Position numbers and translations under genes: made by a program
Notes under the pieces: generated by a model
What the model saw: only the letters and a program-made list of their open reading frames with translations
Database searches by the model: none
Told to the model about the DNA's origin: nothing
Shown: positions 53,511 through 60,922 of the stretch, piece after piece
Numbering within the stretch: the stretch's first letter is position 1
Layout: each line of letters opens with the position of its first letter
Assembly (NCBI RefSeq): GCF_000382125.1
Contig: NZ_KB907547.1
Coordinates: 640,251-704,250 of the forward strand
Length of the DNA: 64,000 nucleotides
Reading direction: 5' to 3'
From: Eudoraea adriatica DSM 19308
GTDB taxonomy: Bacteria; Bacteroidota; Bacteroidia; Flavobacteriales; Flavobacteriaceae

Positions 53511-55345
53511 ATCATTCTTGAGACATCCTCCGGGACGACTGCAGGCGGAACCGGGAATCCCACATTTTTGTAAATCTCCAGATACCTGGAGTCCTTCCTT
53601 AAAGGGGCAAAAAGCGGTTCCGTCCTCAACCAGATCATTTCCACATCATGCCGTTCAAAAGACCTTTGGAGCCACGTTATGGAATTTTCGTATTCCCCGG
53701 TGTGGGCGTAATATTTAGCCAAATTCCAGGCCGGTGATCCCGAATTTTGATTTTGATATTGCTCAAACAGGATTTCAAGAGTTTCCTTTTCAACACTTGC
53801 ATCCCCATTTACATTATGATTGACAGCTATGAGAAACAAGATGGTTGGAGAATTATCATTAAAGGTAAATTTAATAGCTCTCAATGCCTCTTGTGACATT
53901 TTGTAAGCTCCTAAATAATATGATAAAAGGGCTGCCTCCCGAAGAAATCGGTAGTTATCATTAAAGAGCTCAAAATTTTGGTCAATTACCATTTTAGCAT
54001 CCTCCGTCTTTCCCGCAAAAAATAATGCATTGGCCAGATATGCCTGGCAGACACCACAGTTAGGATGAAGATCAGCCCGGGATTTAGCCGTTTTCAGCGC
54101 CGCCTCATACCTACCTGTATTGATCTCATAAAGAGTTTTCATCAGCAAGGAGTTATCATCAAAGCCTTCCAGGTATTCCTTTTCCATTAAATCGAAATCC
54201 CATTCAAAGAAATAGGAGTTCGTCCGTATTCTTTGTGTTGCCCAGATAAGATCGTTCTCATCCTTAGAAATTTCCAGGACCTTTTCAACATATTTTTTAG
54301 AAGATCTCCAGGAGTCCCTTTGCTCAATAACCCCATTGAAAAGCCCACTGTTCATGAAACTATCAGAAAGCGACTTATAGGCCTGAATGAACGTCGAATC
54401 CAGTTCTATAGCTTTGCTGAAAAACTCAATAGAACGGGCAGTCCCTTGTTGAGATCCTTTTTTATCCTGATACAACCCTTTCAGGTAATATTCATAGGCC
54501 TCTGTGTTTTCTGTTGGTAATTGTTTTTCAAAAACTACGGCGTCCTCACCAACTTCCTTACCCATCTTTTCAACCACTCTTCTGGTAACCTCGTCCTGGA
54601 GTGTGAAAATTTCCCTGGTATCCCAGTTCGTCGTAAAATCTTCTTTCCAGTAATATTCATTGGTTTTGCCATCAAGTAATTGAACTTTCACGCGTATCTT
54701 GTCTCCGGACAATTGTATGCTGCCATCCAATATGAACCTTACGTCCAGAGAATCTGAAATCTGCTGAAGGTCAAGATCCAAATATTTATATTTTAGCGTC
54801 TGTCTGAAAGCAATCACTTTATCCAGCTCTTTTATGTCCTCGAGATTGGTAGTGATTTCATCTGCAATGCCATCACTTATATATTCCATATTACTATCCC
54901 CGCTCCAATTTTTAAACGGCAATACTGCTACAGATCTATCGAAAGTATCCACATTTACAACTAACGATTGTGTTTCAGAAGATGCCCTTTCCGATATATT
55001 GAATTGGTCGTAAAGCATTATGAATACTGCAATGGAAAGAAGGGATATGATCGCTATATTTAACTTGCGGATTTTTTTGTGACCTTCAGGCACGGCATTT
55101 TGGTCCCTTTCAGTCTTCCTGATCCCCTCTGGGGTGACATCGTAAATCCATGCAAAAATGAGGACAGCCGGAAATCCGACGATTAAGATAATTATGATGG
55201 CCTGTTGAATGAAAGGTGGAATTTCAAAAATGGGCAAAACGTCGGCAGTTATCTGAGCAATAATCCATGCGGCAGCTATGTAGGCAATGATGGTCTTAAA
55301 GACTTTTCGCCTTTTTAACTCTTCAAAGTAGCTCTTGAAGTCCAT
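53504..55345 (-). CDS. Membrane TPR protein with TolB/FlgO-like domain
   Basis: 613 residues. The N-terminus F-E-E-L-K-R-R-K-V-F-K-T-I-I-A-Y-I-A-A-A-W is a conserved membrane-anchor module seen in CadC-like and cyclase-like sensors; helices at about 18-35, 45-65 and 96-113. Residues 135-265 form a FlgO/TolB-amino-terminal-like domain (V-A-V-L-P-F-K-N-W-S-G-D-S-N-M-E-Y-I-S-D-G-I-A-D-E-I). TPRs fill 290-590. There is no cyclase or HTH domain, so it looks like an input module of a signalling protein without an output, perhaps acting with a partner. It is convergent with the cyclase-globin gene. Confidence 0.8.
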   Translation of the reverse strand: MDFKSYFEELKRRKVFKTIIAYIAAAWIIAQITADVLPIFEIPPFIQQAIIIILIVGFPAVLIFAWIYDVTPEGIRKTERDQNAVPEGHKKIRKLNIAIISLLSIAVFIMLYDQFNISERASSETQSLVVNVDTFDRSVAVLPFKNWSGDSNMEYISDGIADEITTNLEDIKELDKVIAFRQTLKYKYLDLDLQQISDSLDVRFILDGSIQLSGDKIRVKVQLLDGKTNEYYWKEDFTTNWDTREIFTLQDEVTRRVVEKMGKEVGEDAVVFEKQLPTENTEAYEYYLKGLYQDKKGSQQGTARSIEFFSKAIELDSTFIQAYKSLSDSFMNSGLFNGVIEQRDSWRSSKKYVEKVLEISKDENDLIWATQRIRTNSYFFEWDFDLMEKEYLEGFDDNSLLMKTLYEINTGRYEAALKTAKSRADLHPNCGVCQAYLANALFFAGKTEDAKMVIDQNFELFNDNYRFLREAALLSYYLGAYKMSQEALRAIKFTFNDNSPTILFLIAVNHNVNGDASVEKETLEILFEQYQNQNSGSPAWNLAKYYAHTGEYENSITWLQRSFERHDVEMIWLRTEPLFAPLRKDSRYLEIYKNVGFPVPPAVVPEDVSRMIQ

Positions 55346-55498
55346 ATCCTATAGAATTGGCGACTATTTTTTAGTGATAAATAATAAGCTGTCAATATAA
55401 AGAAACCCTAACAAACTTAAAATGATAAATATCAATAAGCGACGTAATGGATAAAAAATTCATAGCATTTAGGGAAATCTCCGGTCATTAGGCTCCAA

Positions 55499-55564
55499 AT
55501 CAATAATTTCCGTAAATTCTAAAGGAACAACAATCAACCCATGCTTCATTCTTTCCGTACGTAG
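55499..55564 (+). pseudogene. Leader cassette L8 with truncated DUF6090 start
   Basis: CAATAATTTCCGTAAATTC, AAGGAACAACAATCAACCC, then ATG 55541 in a frame M-L-H-S-F-R-T and TAG. It is a stub of leader plus seven codons. Confidence 0.6.
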
Positions 55565-55587
55565 AATTTCGCCCTTGATGCTAATGG

Positions 55588-55680
55588 GTGTTGTAGAATG
55601 TGCAACACGAGCATGATGCTTGCGCTAGCGGGGGTGTTGTCGAATGTGCAGCACGAGCTTGATGCTCGCGCTAGCAGGGG
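55588..55680 (+). repeat. GCTCGCGCTAGCG dispersed repeat, tandem copy 3
   Basis: Two near-identical 46-bp units (55588-55633 and 55634-55679) each with GTGTTGT, AATGTGCA, CACGAGC, GATGCT and CGCTAGC. They differ at a few bases. Confidence 0.8.
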
Positions 55681-55684
55681 CCCG

Positions 55685-56497
55685 TTAATAATTGTAGGGA
55701 AAATCATACCGCTTAACTACCCTGCCATTAAGGGGTTGTTCCCCCCTGTAATTATTCAGGGGCATAAGGCGTTGCAGCTCTTTCACCTGTTCCACGGAAA
55801 CGGTGATGGGCTCTTTGAAGATGATCCAGATTACCCCTTCCGTGCAAGGCGGGGTAGTGAAGGAACCCTCGTATACGTAGTAGTCCCGGCTCCGGGGCAG
55901 GTTGAGGTTAAGGTCGAAACTGGCATCTATGATCTTGGTCTCCCCGGGATTGAGGGGCAGATATTGCTCCAGGAAAGTAAAGGGCTCACTGCTCTCCCCT
56001 TCTTCTGCCATGATAGCAAAGACCGCGATCTCATTGGCGGCATTAACGTGGACCATATGCATCTCCAGGGGATACCTCACCCCGTTCAGGGTATGCTCTG
56101 CAGCCTCGTGGAAGTGTATCTGTTTGAGATCATAACGCACATCCCACAGGGAAATGTAATCCCCTTCTTCAAAATTATACTGTATGGTATGGCCATTGTT
56201 GGTGACCTCATGGATACGCACTTCCCCATAGTAGTGAAGGTCTAGCGGGCCCAGGGAGGGGTCCGCTTCGGCCTGGATGTCGATGATGTTCACGGGCGAT
56301 TGACGTTCTCCTCCGCATTGGGAGCGACTCTCGAGTTCGGCCCAGTGTTCCGGGCCGCTCTCCCCGGTGTACGTCCAGTGCAATTCTTCTTTTTTTACCA
56401 GGTCTTCCCCGGCATCTTCGTTTCGGGTATGTGCGGCATCCTTACAGGAAACCAGGGCAAGCAGAAGGATTCCCCCCAGGGCAAACAATATCTTCAT
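55685..56497 (-). CDS. Alpha-class carbonic anhydrase lipoprotein
   Basis: 270 residues. The lipobox cysteine is in L-A-L-V-S-C (about 18). Alpha-carbonic anhydrase features are clear: H-W-T-Y-T-G-E-S-G-P-E-H-W near 40, Q-S-P-V-N-I-I near 66, zinc ligands in Q-I-H-F-H-E-A-A-E-H and the third His in E-M-H-M-V-H, then Y-E-G-S-F-T-T-P-P-C-T-E-G-V-I-W. It interconverts CO2 and bicarbonate in the periplasm or on the surface. It is visibly more GC-rich than the window average. Length is normal for the class. Confidence 0.95.
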   Translation of the reverse strand: MKILFALGGILLLALVSCKDAAHTRNEDAGEDLVKKEELHWTYTGESGPEHWAELESRSQCGGERQSPVNIIDIQAEADPSLGPLDLHYYGEVRIHEVTNNGHTIQYNFEEGDYISLWDVRYDLKQIHFHEAAEHTLNGVRYPLEMHMVHVNAANEIAVFAIMAEEGESSEPFTFLEQYLPLNPGETKIIDASFDLNLNLPRSRDYYVYEGSFTTPPCTEGVIWIIFKEPITVSVEQVKELQRLMPLNNYRGEQPLNGRVVKRYDFPYNY

Positions 56498-56697
56498 GGT
56501 ATGTACTCAGTTTTGAATTTCCGGCTACAAGGTAGGAACTAAGCTTCGCCCGAGATATGATAAAAGTCAGAATTTGCAGGATACTCTTGAACCAGCGGGA
56601 TCAAAAAATCCAAATTGCATCCCGATAGCTTCTCCTTCGTAATACTATGGAGAAGGAGCAATCGGGATAATGGCTTATATTTGTTGATAGCGATTCG

Positions 56698-57411
56698 CTA
56701 TTGTTTTTTCAATTCTGTTTTTATCATTTTGTCCAGTGAAACAAATGATTGCTGCCATCGTTCGTACCATTTGATTTGTTCCTTTCTATTCTCCTTAGAG
56801 GTTTTTAGGATGCTAATGAACTTATTAGAGTTTCCTAATTGTTCGTAGTCAAAAGGTTTCATTTGAGCTCTCATTGCAACTATTTCGAATAATTCAGTTA
56901 AAACGGGAGAAGCCGTGTTATAGAAATATTCTTCTTGTCTTTGGCTCAGGGTTTCCATCCAACCAGCGTCATATATACCAAGTTCTTCTCGAATAGTGTC
57001 ATTAGTTACCAGATTTGTGCCATACGTTTTAAGGCTTTCATATCCTGCATTGTTGAATACCGGACTGCACCATTCCAAAGCTCTTGAAAAATGAAAATCT
57101 AAAGAATCATTATATGGTAAATTTTCATCTAAATGTTTTAGTATTATATCAGCAGATATAATGGCCTTCTTATTAGCGCTTAAACACATGTTTAGCTGAA
57201 AGAAATTTCCTTCCATTGATGTTTCAATATCCTTTAGAATCTTATATTCAAATTGTTTTAGTTTCCTGTCCTCATTCCAATTATTGATCTGCAACGCAAT
57301 TAATATACCAATCACTACCAAAAGCACCTCCCCTATGGCATACCTAAGGTATTTTAAAGGCTTGCCATCGTCTGCGAGTTTTTTGCGAAATCGTCTAAAA
57401 AAATTTAGCAT
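56698..57411 (-). CDS. DUF6090 family membrane-anchored protein (copy 8)
   Basis: 237 residues from ATG 57411 (an in-frame ATG at 57465 would add 18 insert-derived residues). N-terminal codons are nearly the same as copy 2 (M-L-N-F-F-R-R-F-R-K-K-L-A-D-D-G-K-P-L-K-Y-L-R-Y-A-I-G-E-V). The C-terminal domain differs (F-Q-L-N-M-C-L-S-A-N-K-K-A-I-I near 80). The leader and 97-bp insert upstream also match copy 2, on the opposite strand and 30 kb away. Confidence 0.85.
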   Translation of the reverse strand: MLNFFRRFRKKLADDGKPLKYLRYAIGEVLLVVIGILIALQINNWNEDRKLKQFEYKILKDIETSMEGNFFQLNMCLSANKKAIISADIILKHLDENLPYNDSLDFHFSRALEWCSPVFNNAGYESLKTYGTNLVTNDTIREELGIYDAGWMETLSQRQEEYFYNTASPVLTELFEIVAMRAQMKPFDYEQLGNSNKFISILKTSKENRKEQIKWYERWQQSFVSLDKMIKTELKKQ

Positions 57412-57508
57412 AGTTTTGATATTAACACCAACGCGCCATCTGGCCCATTCGCTAAAAACATTCACTGAATGTTTTCTTAATGCTCTGTCCTCTAAAAAAA
57501 TTAATCAT
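57412..57508 (-). repeat. 97-bp insert duplicating the gene start (copy B)
   Basis: Opposite-strand partner of 27101-27197, with the same AAAACATTCA/TGAATGTTTT palindrome and a short M-I-N-F-F-R-G-Q-S-I-K-K frame (57452-57508). The length from leader ATG to working ATG is again exactly 97 bp. Confidence 0.8.
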
Positions 57509-57555
57509 GAAAAGGAAGTGGTTGGTTGTTCTTCCTAAGGTAAGGAATTATAATA
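57509..57555 (-). repeat. DUF6090 5' leader cassette, copy L9
   Basis: On the minus strand: AATTCCTTACCTTAGGAAG, AACAACCAACCACTTCC, then the leader ATG at 57508. Confidence 0.8.
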
Positions 57556-57619
57556 CATGACTTTAAATCATGCCTCCTTATTCAATTCGGTTGATTCGTT
57601 TTGATGCTTGTCTCGTCCT

Positions 57620-57738
57620 TCATTTCATTTCGGAGAGCAAGGTTTGGCTTAAAGAATGTGAAACAAGAGCCTGCTTTGTCGGCAGACAGGCATGATGCCC
57701 GCGCTAGCGAGGGGAACAAGATGCTAACGCTAGCGGGA
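57620..57738 (+). repeat. GCTCGCGCTAGCG dispersed repeat, copy 4, with nested palindrome
   Basis: CATTTCATTTCGGAGAGC, then AAACAAGAGCCTGCTTTGTC and GGCAGACAGGCATGATGCCC, then GCGCTAGCGAGGGG. A second partial core (AACAAGATGCTAACGCTAGC) follows. The nested palindrome is the reverse complement of the one at 51713. Confidence 0.75.
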
Positions 57739-57762
57739 GGTAGTATCTTCCAAATAATAGCT

Positions 57763-58290
57763 TCACAAATTCTTCAGTTGAATCCCAAACGCTGCTACTT
57801 TTTCCCAATTGGTATATTCAATTTCTGTCTTCGTGTTAGTTGGTCCTTTGGTCATCCACATAATAAACTGAATCATGATCCTATCAAAAAACGGGTATTT
57901 TTTATAATCTAGTTTTCCTGCAAATACCTCAACAAGAGTAGGTGTCCAATCAATGGATTTAAAAAATTTTATCACATACGGGTTTGTGTCAGGTGTGTTT
58001 TTTTCGGGTTTTCTTGCAACCAGATTTACAGAAAAGAAAGCTGTTTTTATAGAATCAAGTTGTTTTTTATGGGTATTTATAAAATCAATTATTTCTTTAT
58101 TATGAACTCCGTATCTAATGCTTGCTCCTATGATAAGCTTATCATAATTGGTTACATCTTCATTAAAATCAGTAATAGAGAATAGTTCAACGTTTTGGTT
58201 GTTTTGTAGTAATCCCTCTCTAAGTTTATTGCAAATTTTTAGAGTTTGTCCATCTACCGAAGAATATATTATTCCTGTTTTAGCTTTCAT
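57763..58290 (-). CDS. hemG: Protoporphyrinogen IX dehydrogenase (menaquinone), HemG
   Basis: 175 residues, the normal HemG length. The FMN-binding motif is I-I-Y-S-S-V-D-G-Q-T (residues 7-16). It follows E. coli HemG closely: L-I-I-G-A-S-I-R-Y-G near 52, then F-F-S-V-N-L-V-A-R-K-P-E-K-N-T-P and the long loop with Y-P-F-F-D-R-I-M-I-Q-F-I-M-W-M. HemG oxidises protoporphyrinogen IX to protoporphyrin IX in haem synthesis, passing electrons to menaquinone. No other haem gene is nearby. The family is best known in gammaproteobacteria. Confidence 0.93.
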   Translation of the reverse strand: MKAKTGIIYSSVDGQTLKICNKLREGLLQNNQNVELFSITDFNEDVTNYDKLIIGASIRYGVHNKEIIDFINTHKKQLDSIKTAFFSVNLVARKPEKNTPDTNPYVIKFFKSIDWTPTLVEVFAGKLDYKKYPFFDRIMIQFIMWMTKGPTNTKTEIEYTNWEKVAAFGIQLKNL

Positions 58291-58812
58291 CCAGTAATCA
58301 AATAGTTAGTATTAAAGTTCCTTATTTAGCTTTTAGAAATACAACAAATGGCAATCGTTATTTATGACTTTCTCCTTTAAGGACTAAAATAACAAATCTT
58401 TGGTTTTATCAAAGTTTCTGTATGTTCCATACCTGTTTGTATAGACTGTTTTGGTAGAAATCGTGAGACCTTTTACATAAACTTGCAGACATTCATTTTA
58501 CGCAAATATGCATTAAAAAGAGGAGAAAATAGGGTTGGTTGTAAACGTTGTCGTAAACATCAGGCACAAAAAAAGAAGCCACATTTCTGCAAATCCTTGA
58601 TAATTAATGTGGCTCCGTCTGTCCTTCTTTTTATTACGGATAGACACGGGTACGGCTTATCTGATTTTCAACACGAGCATGATGCTCGCGCTAGCGGGGG
58701 AACTATAGGTTATATCTGAAATATCAGAACTGGAGAAAGATGGATTATTAATACATTCTTCCTCTTTAACATCTTCTTTTACTTTTCAATGGAATTTTAC
58801 ATCTAAAAGGAC
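58291..58812. other. 522-bp spacer with inverted repeat and dispersed repeat
   Basis: No convincing gene. A 9-bp perfect inverted repeat, AGCCACATT (58577-58585) and AATGTGGCT (58606-58614), lies in a stretch flanked by A-rich and T-rich runs. The GCTCGCGCTAGCG core copy 5 is at 58671-58700 (CACGAGCATGATGCTCGCGC). Confidence 0.5.
58671..58700 (+). repeat. GCTCGCGCTAGCG dispersed repeat, copy 5
   Basis: CACGAGCATGATGCTCGCGC then TAGCGGGGG. It is the cleanest core: GAGCA/TGCTC stem with a 3-nt loop, and the GCTAGC palindrome. Confidence 0.8.
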
Positions 58813-59637
58813 CTAGTCTCGATAACAGGAGTTTATGGCCTTTTTGAGGTCCTCCAGCAATACCAGGTTACTATCCAAAAGTTCATCTACTATAGAAAGG
58901 TGTACGGCGCTAATGCGGTACCTATATTGAATCTGGTTTACTAACTCCAGTTCCTGGATCGGATCATTTAAATAATTTGTGATATGTTTGAAAAAAGTAA
59001 ATTCAAAATCAGCGGGTTTGTTGAATATTGGTTTGATGTACCCTTTTTCCAAAATTTTCTGACTCCATTTTAACTGATGGTTTGGCACATAATGGGTACC
59101 TACCTGTAAGGCTAATGGGGCAAAATGGTTATCTATGTATTCGTTGTTTTGCCGAATGACGGTCTCATACTGGTCTACCGTTTGAAAATAAAGCATTATT
59201 TGTTGTTTCAATGTCTGATCCAAAAGTAGGTTTAACCCTCCCGTTGCCAACAGCTCCCTGTAGGTGCTATTATGTTTTCGTAATGTACTCCGGTTGTTTA
59301 ATATACTTAGGCGCTTAGAAAAGATGGTATCAATCGTAAAACCAGCTCTGTCATAATATCCCTGAAGGATGGCCTCGGCATTGTTGATTACTTCCCGGTC
59401 AAACTCTAAATAGGACTCTAAGAACATCTTTTCTGTAGTCAGATCCGTTATGAGTCCTTTAAGGTATTCACATTCCCTGGAGCGGGCTTCTAAATAGTCC
59501 TGATGTTTATTAACCTGTAGTGCTATCAATATCCCAATCACCACCAACAAGATCTCTCCGATAGCATACTTCATATATTTTAGAGGTTTATGGTCGTCTG
59601 CTAGTTTTTTGCGGATTTTTCTAAAGAAGTTGATCAT
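58813..59637 (-). CDS. DUF6090 family membrane-anchored protein (copy 9)
   Basis: 274 residues. The N-terminus M-I-N-F-F-R-K-I-R-K-K-L-A-D-D-H-K-P-L-K-Y-M-K-Y-A-I-G-E-I-L-L is standard. The post-helix motif is Q-V-N-K-H-Q-D rather than Q-I-N-N-W-N-E, a mild divergence. The C-terminal helical domain (60-274) is unlike other copies in sequence. It lies 41 bp after copy 10 and has no leader, so the pair looks like an operon. Confidence 0.85.
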   Translation of the reverse strand: MINFFRKIRKKLADDHKPLKYMKYAIGEILLVVIGILIALQVNKHQDYLEARSRECEYLKGLITDLTTEKMFLESYLEFDREVINNAEAILQGYYDRAGFTIDTIFSKRLSILNNRSTLRKHNSTYRELLATGGLNLLLDQTLKQQIMLYFQTVDQYETVIRQNNEYIDNHFAPLALQVGTHYVPNHQLKWSQKILEKGYIKPIFNKPADFEFTFFKHITNYLNDPIQELELVNQIQYRYRISAVHLSIVDELLDSNLVLLEDLKKAINSCYRD

Positions 59638-59678
59638 AGATTACATTGGTTTTTGGCATACCCGCAGGCGACAATGAA

Positions 59679-60395
59679 TTAAAATGTTTCCAACTCATTT
59701 TGTATCTTTATTCTGGTGCTTTCAATATAAGTTAGAAGTGTTTCGAGGTTAGTAACAATGACCATTTTAAGACTTTTTCTTCTGGACATGATATTTATAA
59801 ATTCCTGACTGTTCAATAAACCTTCGTAATCCGTAGGTCTTAAAATAAAGTCATCAACTTCAAAAAATTTAACAAAATAAGGATGAGTCAAATTCGCATG
59901 GTTCATTCCCGCATCTCTTATCCATATTGTTCTTTGTGGTAATTCAGTACTGAATAAATTGGTGATATCGGCCCTTATCGAATCGGAAGAAATAATATCA
60001 ACACCAACTGACTTTAATGATTCATAGGCTGAAGAGGTGAATTGAATTTTCTCAATATGAGTTGAATGATTTAAAAACAGACCAATTGAATCATTGAACG
60101 GCTTTTTACTTTTTATATGTTCAACGGTTGACGTATTCTCCTTTATAAATTTCTTTTCGTGTTTAATTTTGTCTTTCAATATTGTCATGTTTGATGCCAG
60201 GTCGCGATCTAATTCAATAAGTAGCTTTTCCTCTTTTGCCTTTTGATGCCTTTCCTCATTCCAATTATTGATCTGCAAAGCAATCAAAATTCCAATAACC
60301 ACCAGTACAATCTCCCCAATGGCATACCTCAAGTATTTTAAGGGCTTGTTATCGTCTGCTAGTTGTTTACGTATTCGCCTAAAAAAATTAATCAT
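59679..60395 (-). CDS. DUF6090 family membrane-anchored protein (copy 10)
   Basis: 238 residues from ATG 60395 (the frame is open to 60416). The N-terminus M-I-N-F-F-R-R-I-R-K-Q-L-A-D-D-N-K-P-L-K-Y-L-R-Y-A-I-G-E-I-V is followed by the usual helix and Q-I-N-N-W-N-E-E-R. C-terminal domain 60-238 is helical. An upstream 40-residue frame ends inside its start codon region, so translation may be coupled. It is first in a two-gene unit with copy 9. Confidence 0.85.
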   Translation of the reverse strand: MINFFRRIRKQLADDNKPLKYLRYAIGEIVLVVIGILIALQINNWNEERHQKAKEEKLLIELDRDLASNMTILKDKIKHEKKFIKENTSTVEHIKSKKPFNDSIGLFLNHSTHIEKIQFTSSAYESLKSVGVDIISSDSIRADITNLFSTELPQRTIWIRDAGMNHANLTHPYFVKFFEVDDFILRPTDYEGLLNSQEFINIMSRRKSLKMVIVTNLETLLTYIESTRIKIQNELETF

Positions 60396-60510
60396 AGTTT
60401 CTAATATTATTTTCAAGACGTCCGCAAGCGGCTATCTCAACCAAATGGCCAGTGGCCATTAGATCAAGCCTTGGCGTGATTCTGTTTCGATAATGAAAGA
60501 AATTGATCAT
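60388..60510 (-). CDS. Upstream ORF between leader L10 and DUF6090 copy 10
   Basis: Starts at the leader ATG (60510) as M-I-N-F-F, then leaves the family: H-Y-R-N-R-I-T-P-R-L-D-L-M-A-T-G-H-L, 40 residues in all. The stop TAA (60388-60390) overlaps the next gene's first codons, so ribosomes could pass directly to copy 10. It contains an odd-centred palindrome, ATGGCCA C TGGCCAT. It is probably a broken start plus inserted DNA rather than a functional protein. Confidence 0.4.
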   Translation of the reverse strand: MINFFHYRNRITPRLDLMATGHLVEIAACGRLENNIRNYD

Positions 60511-60553
60511 GGAAAGGAAGCAGTTGGTTGTTCTTCCTAAGGTAAGGAATTAT
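60511..60553 (-). repeat. DUF6090 5' leader cassette, copy L10
   Basis: On the minus strand: AATTCCTTACCTTAGGAAG, AACAACCAACTGCTTCC, then the leader ATG at 60510. Confidence 0.8.
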
Positions 60554-60639
60554 CTGGAAAAGTCTTAAGCCGATTACTATATCTAAGAACCTGCCTTAGG
60601 AAAAAACAGTAGCGTACTGTTCATCTTTAAAGTCATGCT

Positions 60640-60816
60640 CCTATTATTTTATTTCGGAGGGCAAGCCCCCTCCTTCTCCGCTCAAGGCGGATACGGATGG
60701 ACGAGATCGCTCCTTCATTGTATTTCGGACGACAAGCCCTCCTTCATTGTATTTCGGAGGGCAAGGTTTGGATTACACGGTGTTTAACACTAGTAGGATG
60801 CCTGCGCTAGCGGGGG
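60640..60816 (+). repeat. GCTCGCGCTAGCG dispersed repeat, copy 6 with CTTCATTGTATTTCGG blocks
   Basis: ATTTCGGAGGGCAAG occurs twice and ATTTCGGACGACAAG once, with TCCTTCATTG between them. The end is GGTTTGGATTACACGGTG, then CACTAGTAGGATGCCTGCGC and TAGCGGGGG. Together with the leader it fills the 412-bp spacer before the 60923 gene. Confidence 0.75.
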
Positions 60817-60922
60817 AATCATTCCCGAACAACCACTCTATGTAACATAAAGCTTAGGTAATCGTCAAATAGGAACAACCAAATCATGGCATTCAACGGA
60901 AAAGAATTTAAACATTGGAAAT

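Noticed and set aside
55598..56245. 215-residue frame opposite the carbonic anhydrase gene
   Set aside because: It starts in the dispersed repeat and runs antisense to a gene with clear catalytic residues; it is a shadow frame.
58483..58719. 78-residue frame in the spacer after hemG
   Set aside because: It runs through the inverted repeat and ends in the GCTCGC repeat; the product has no recognisable features.
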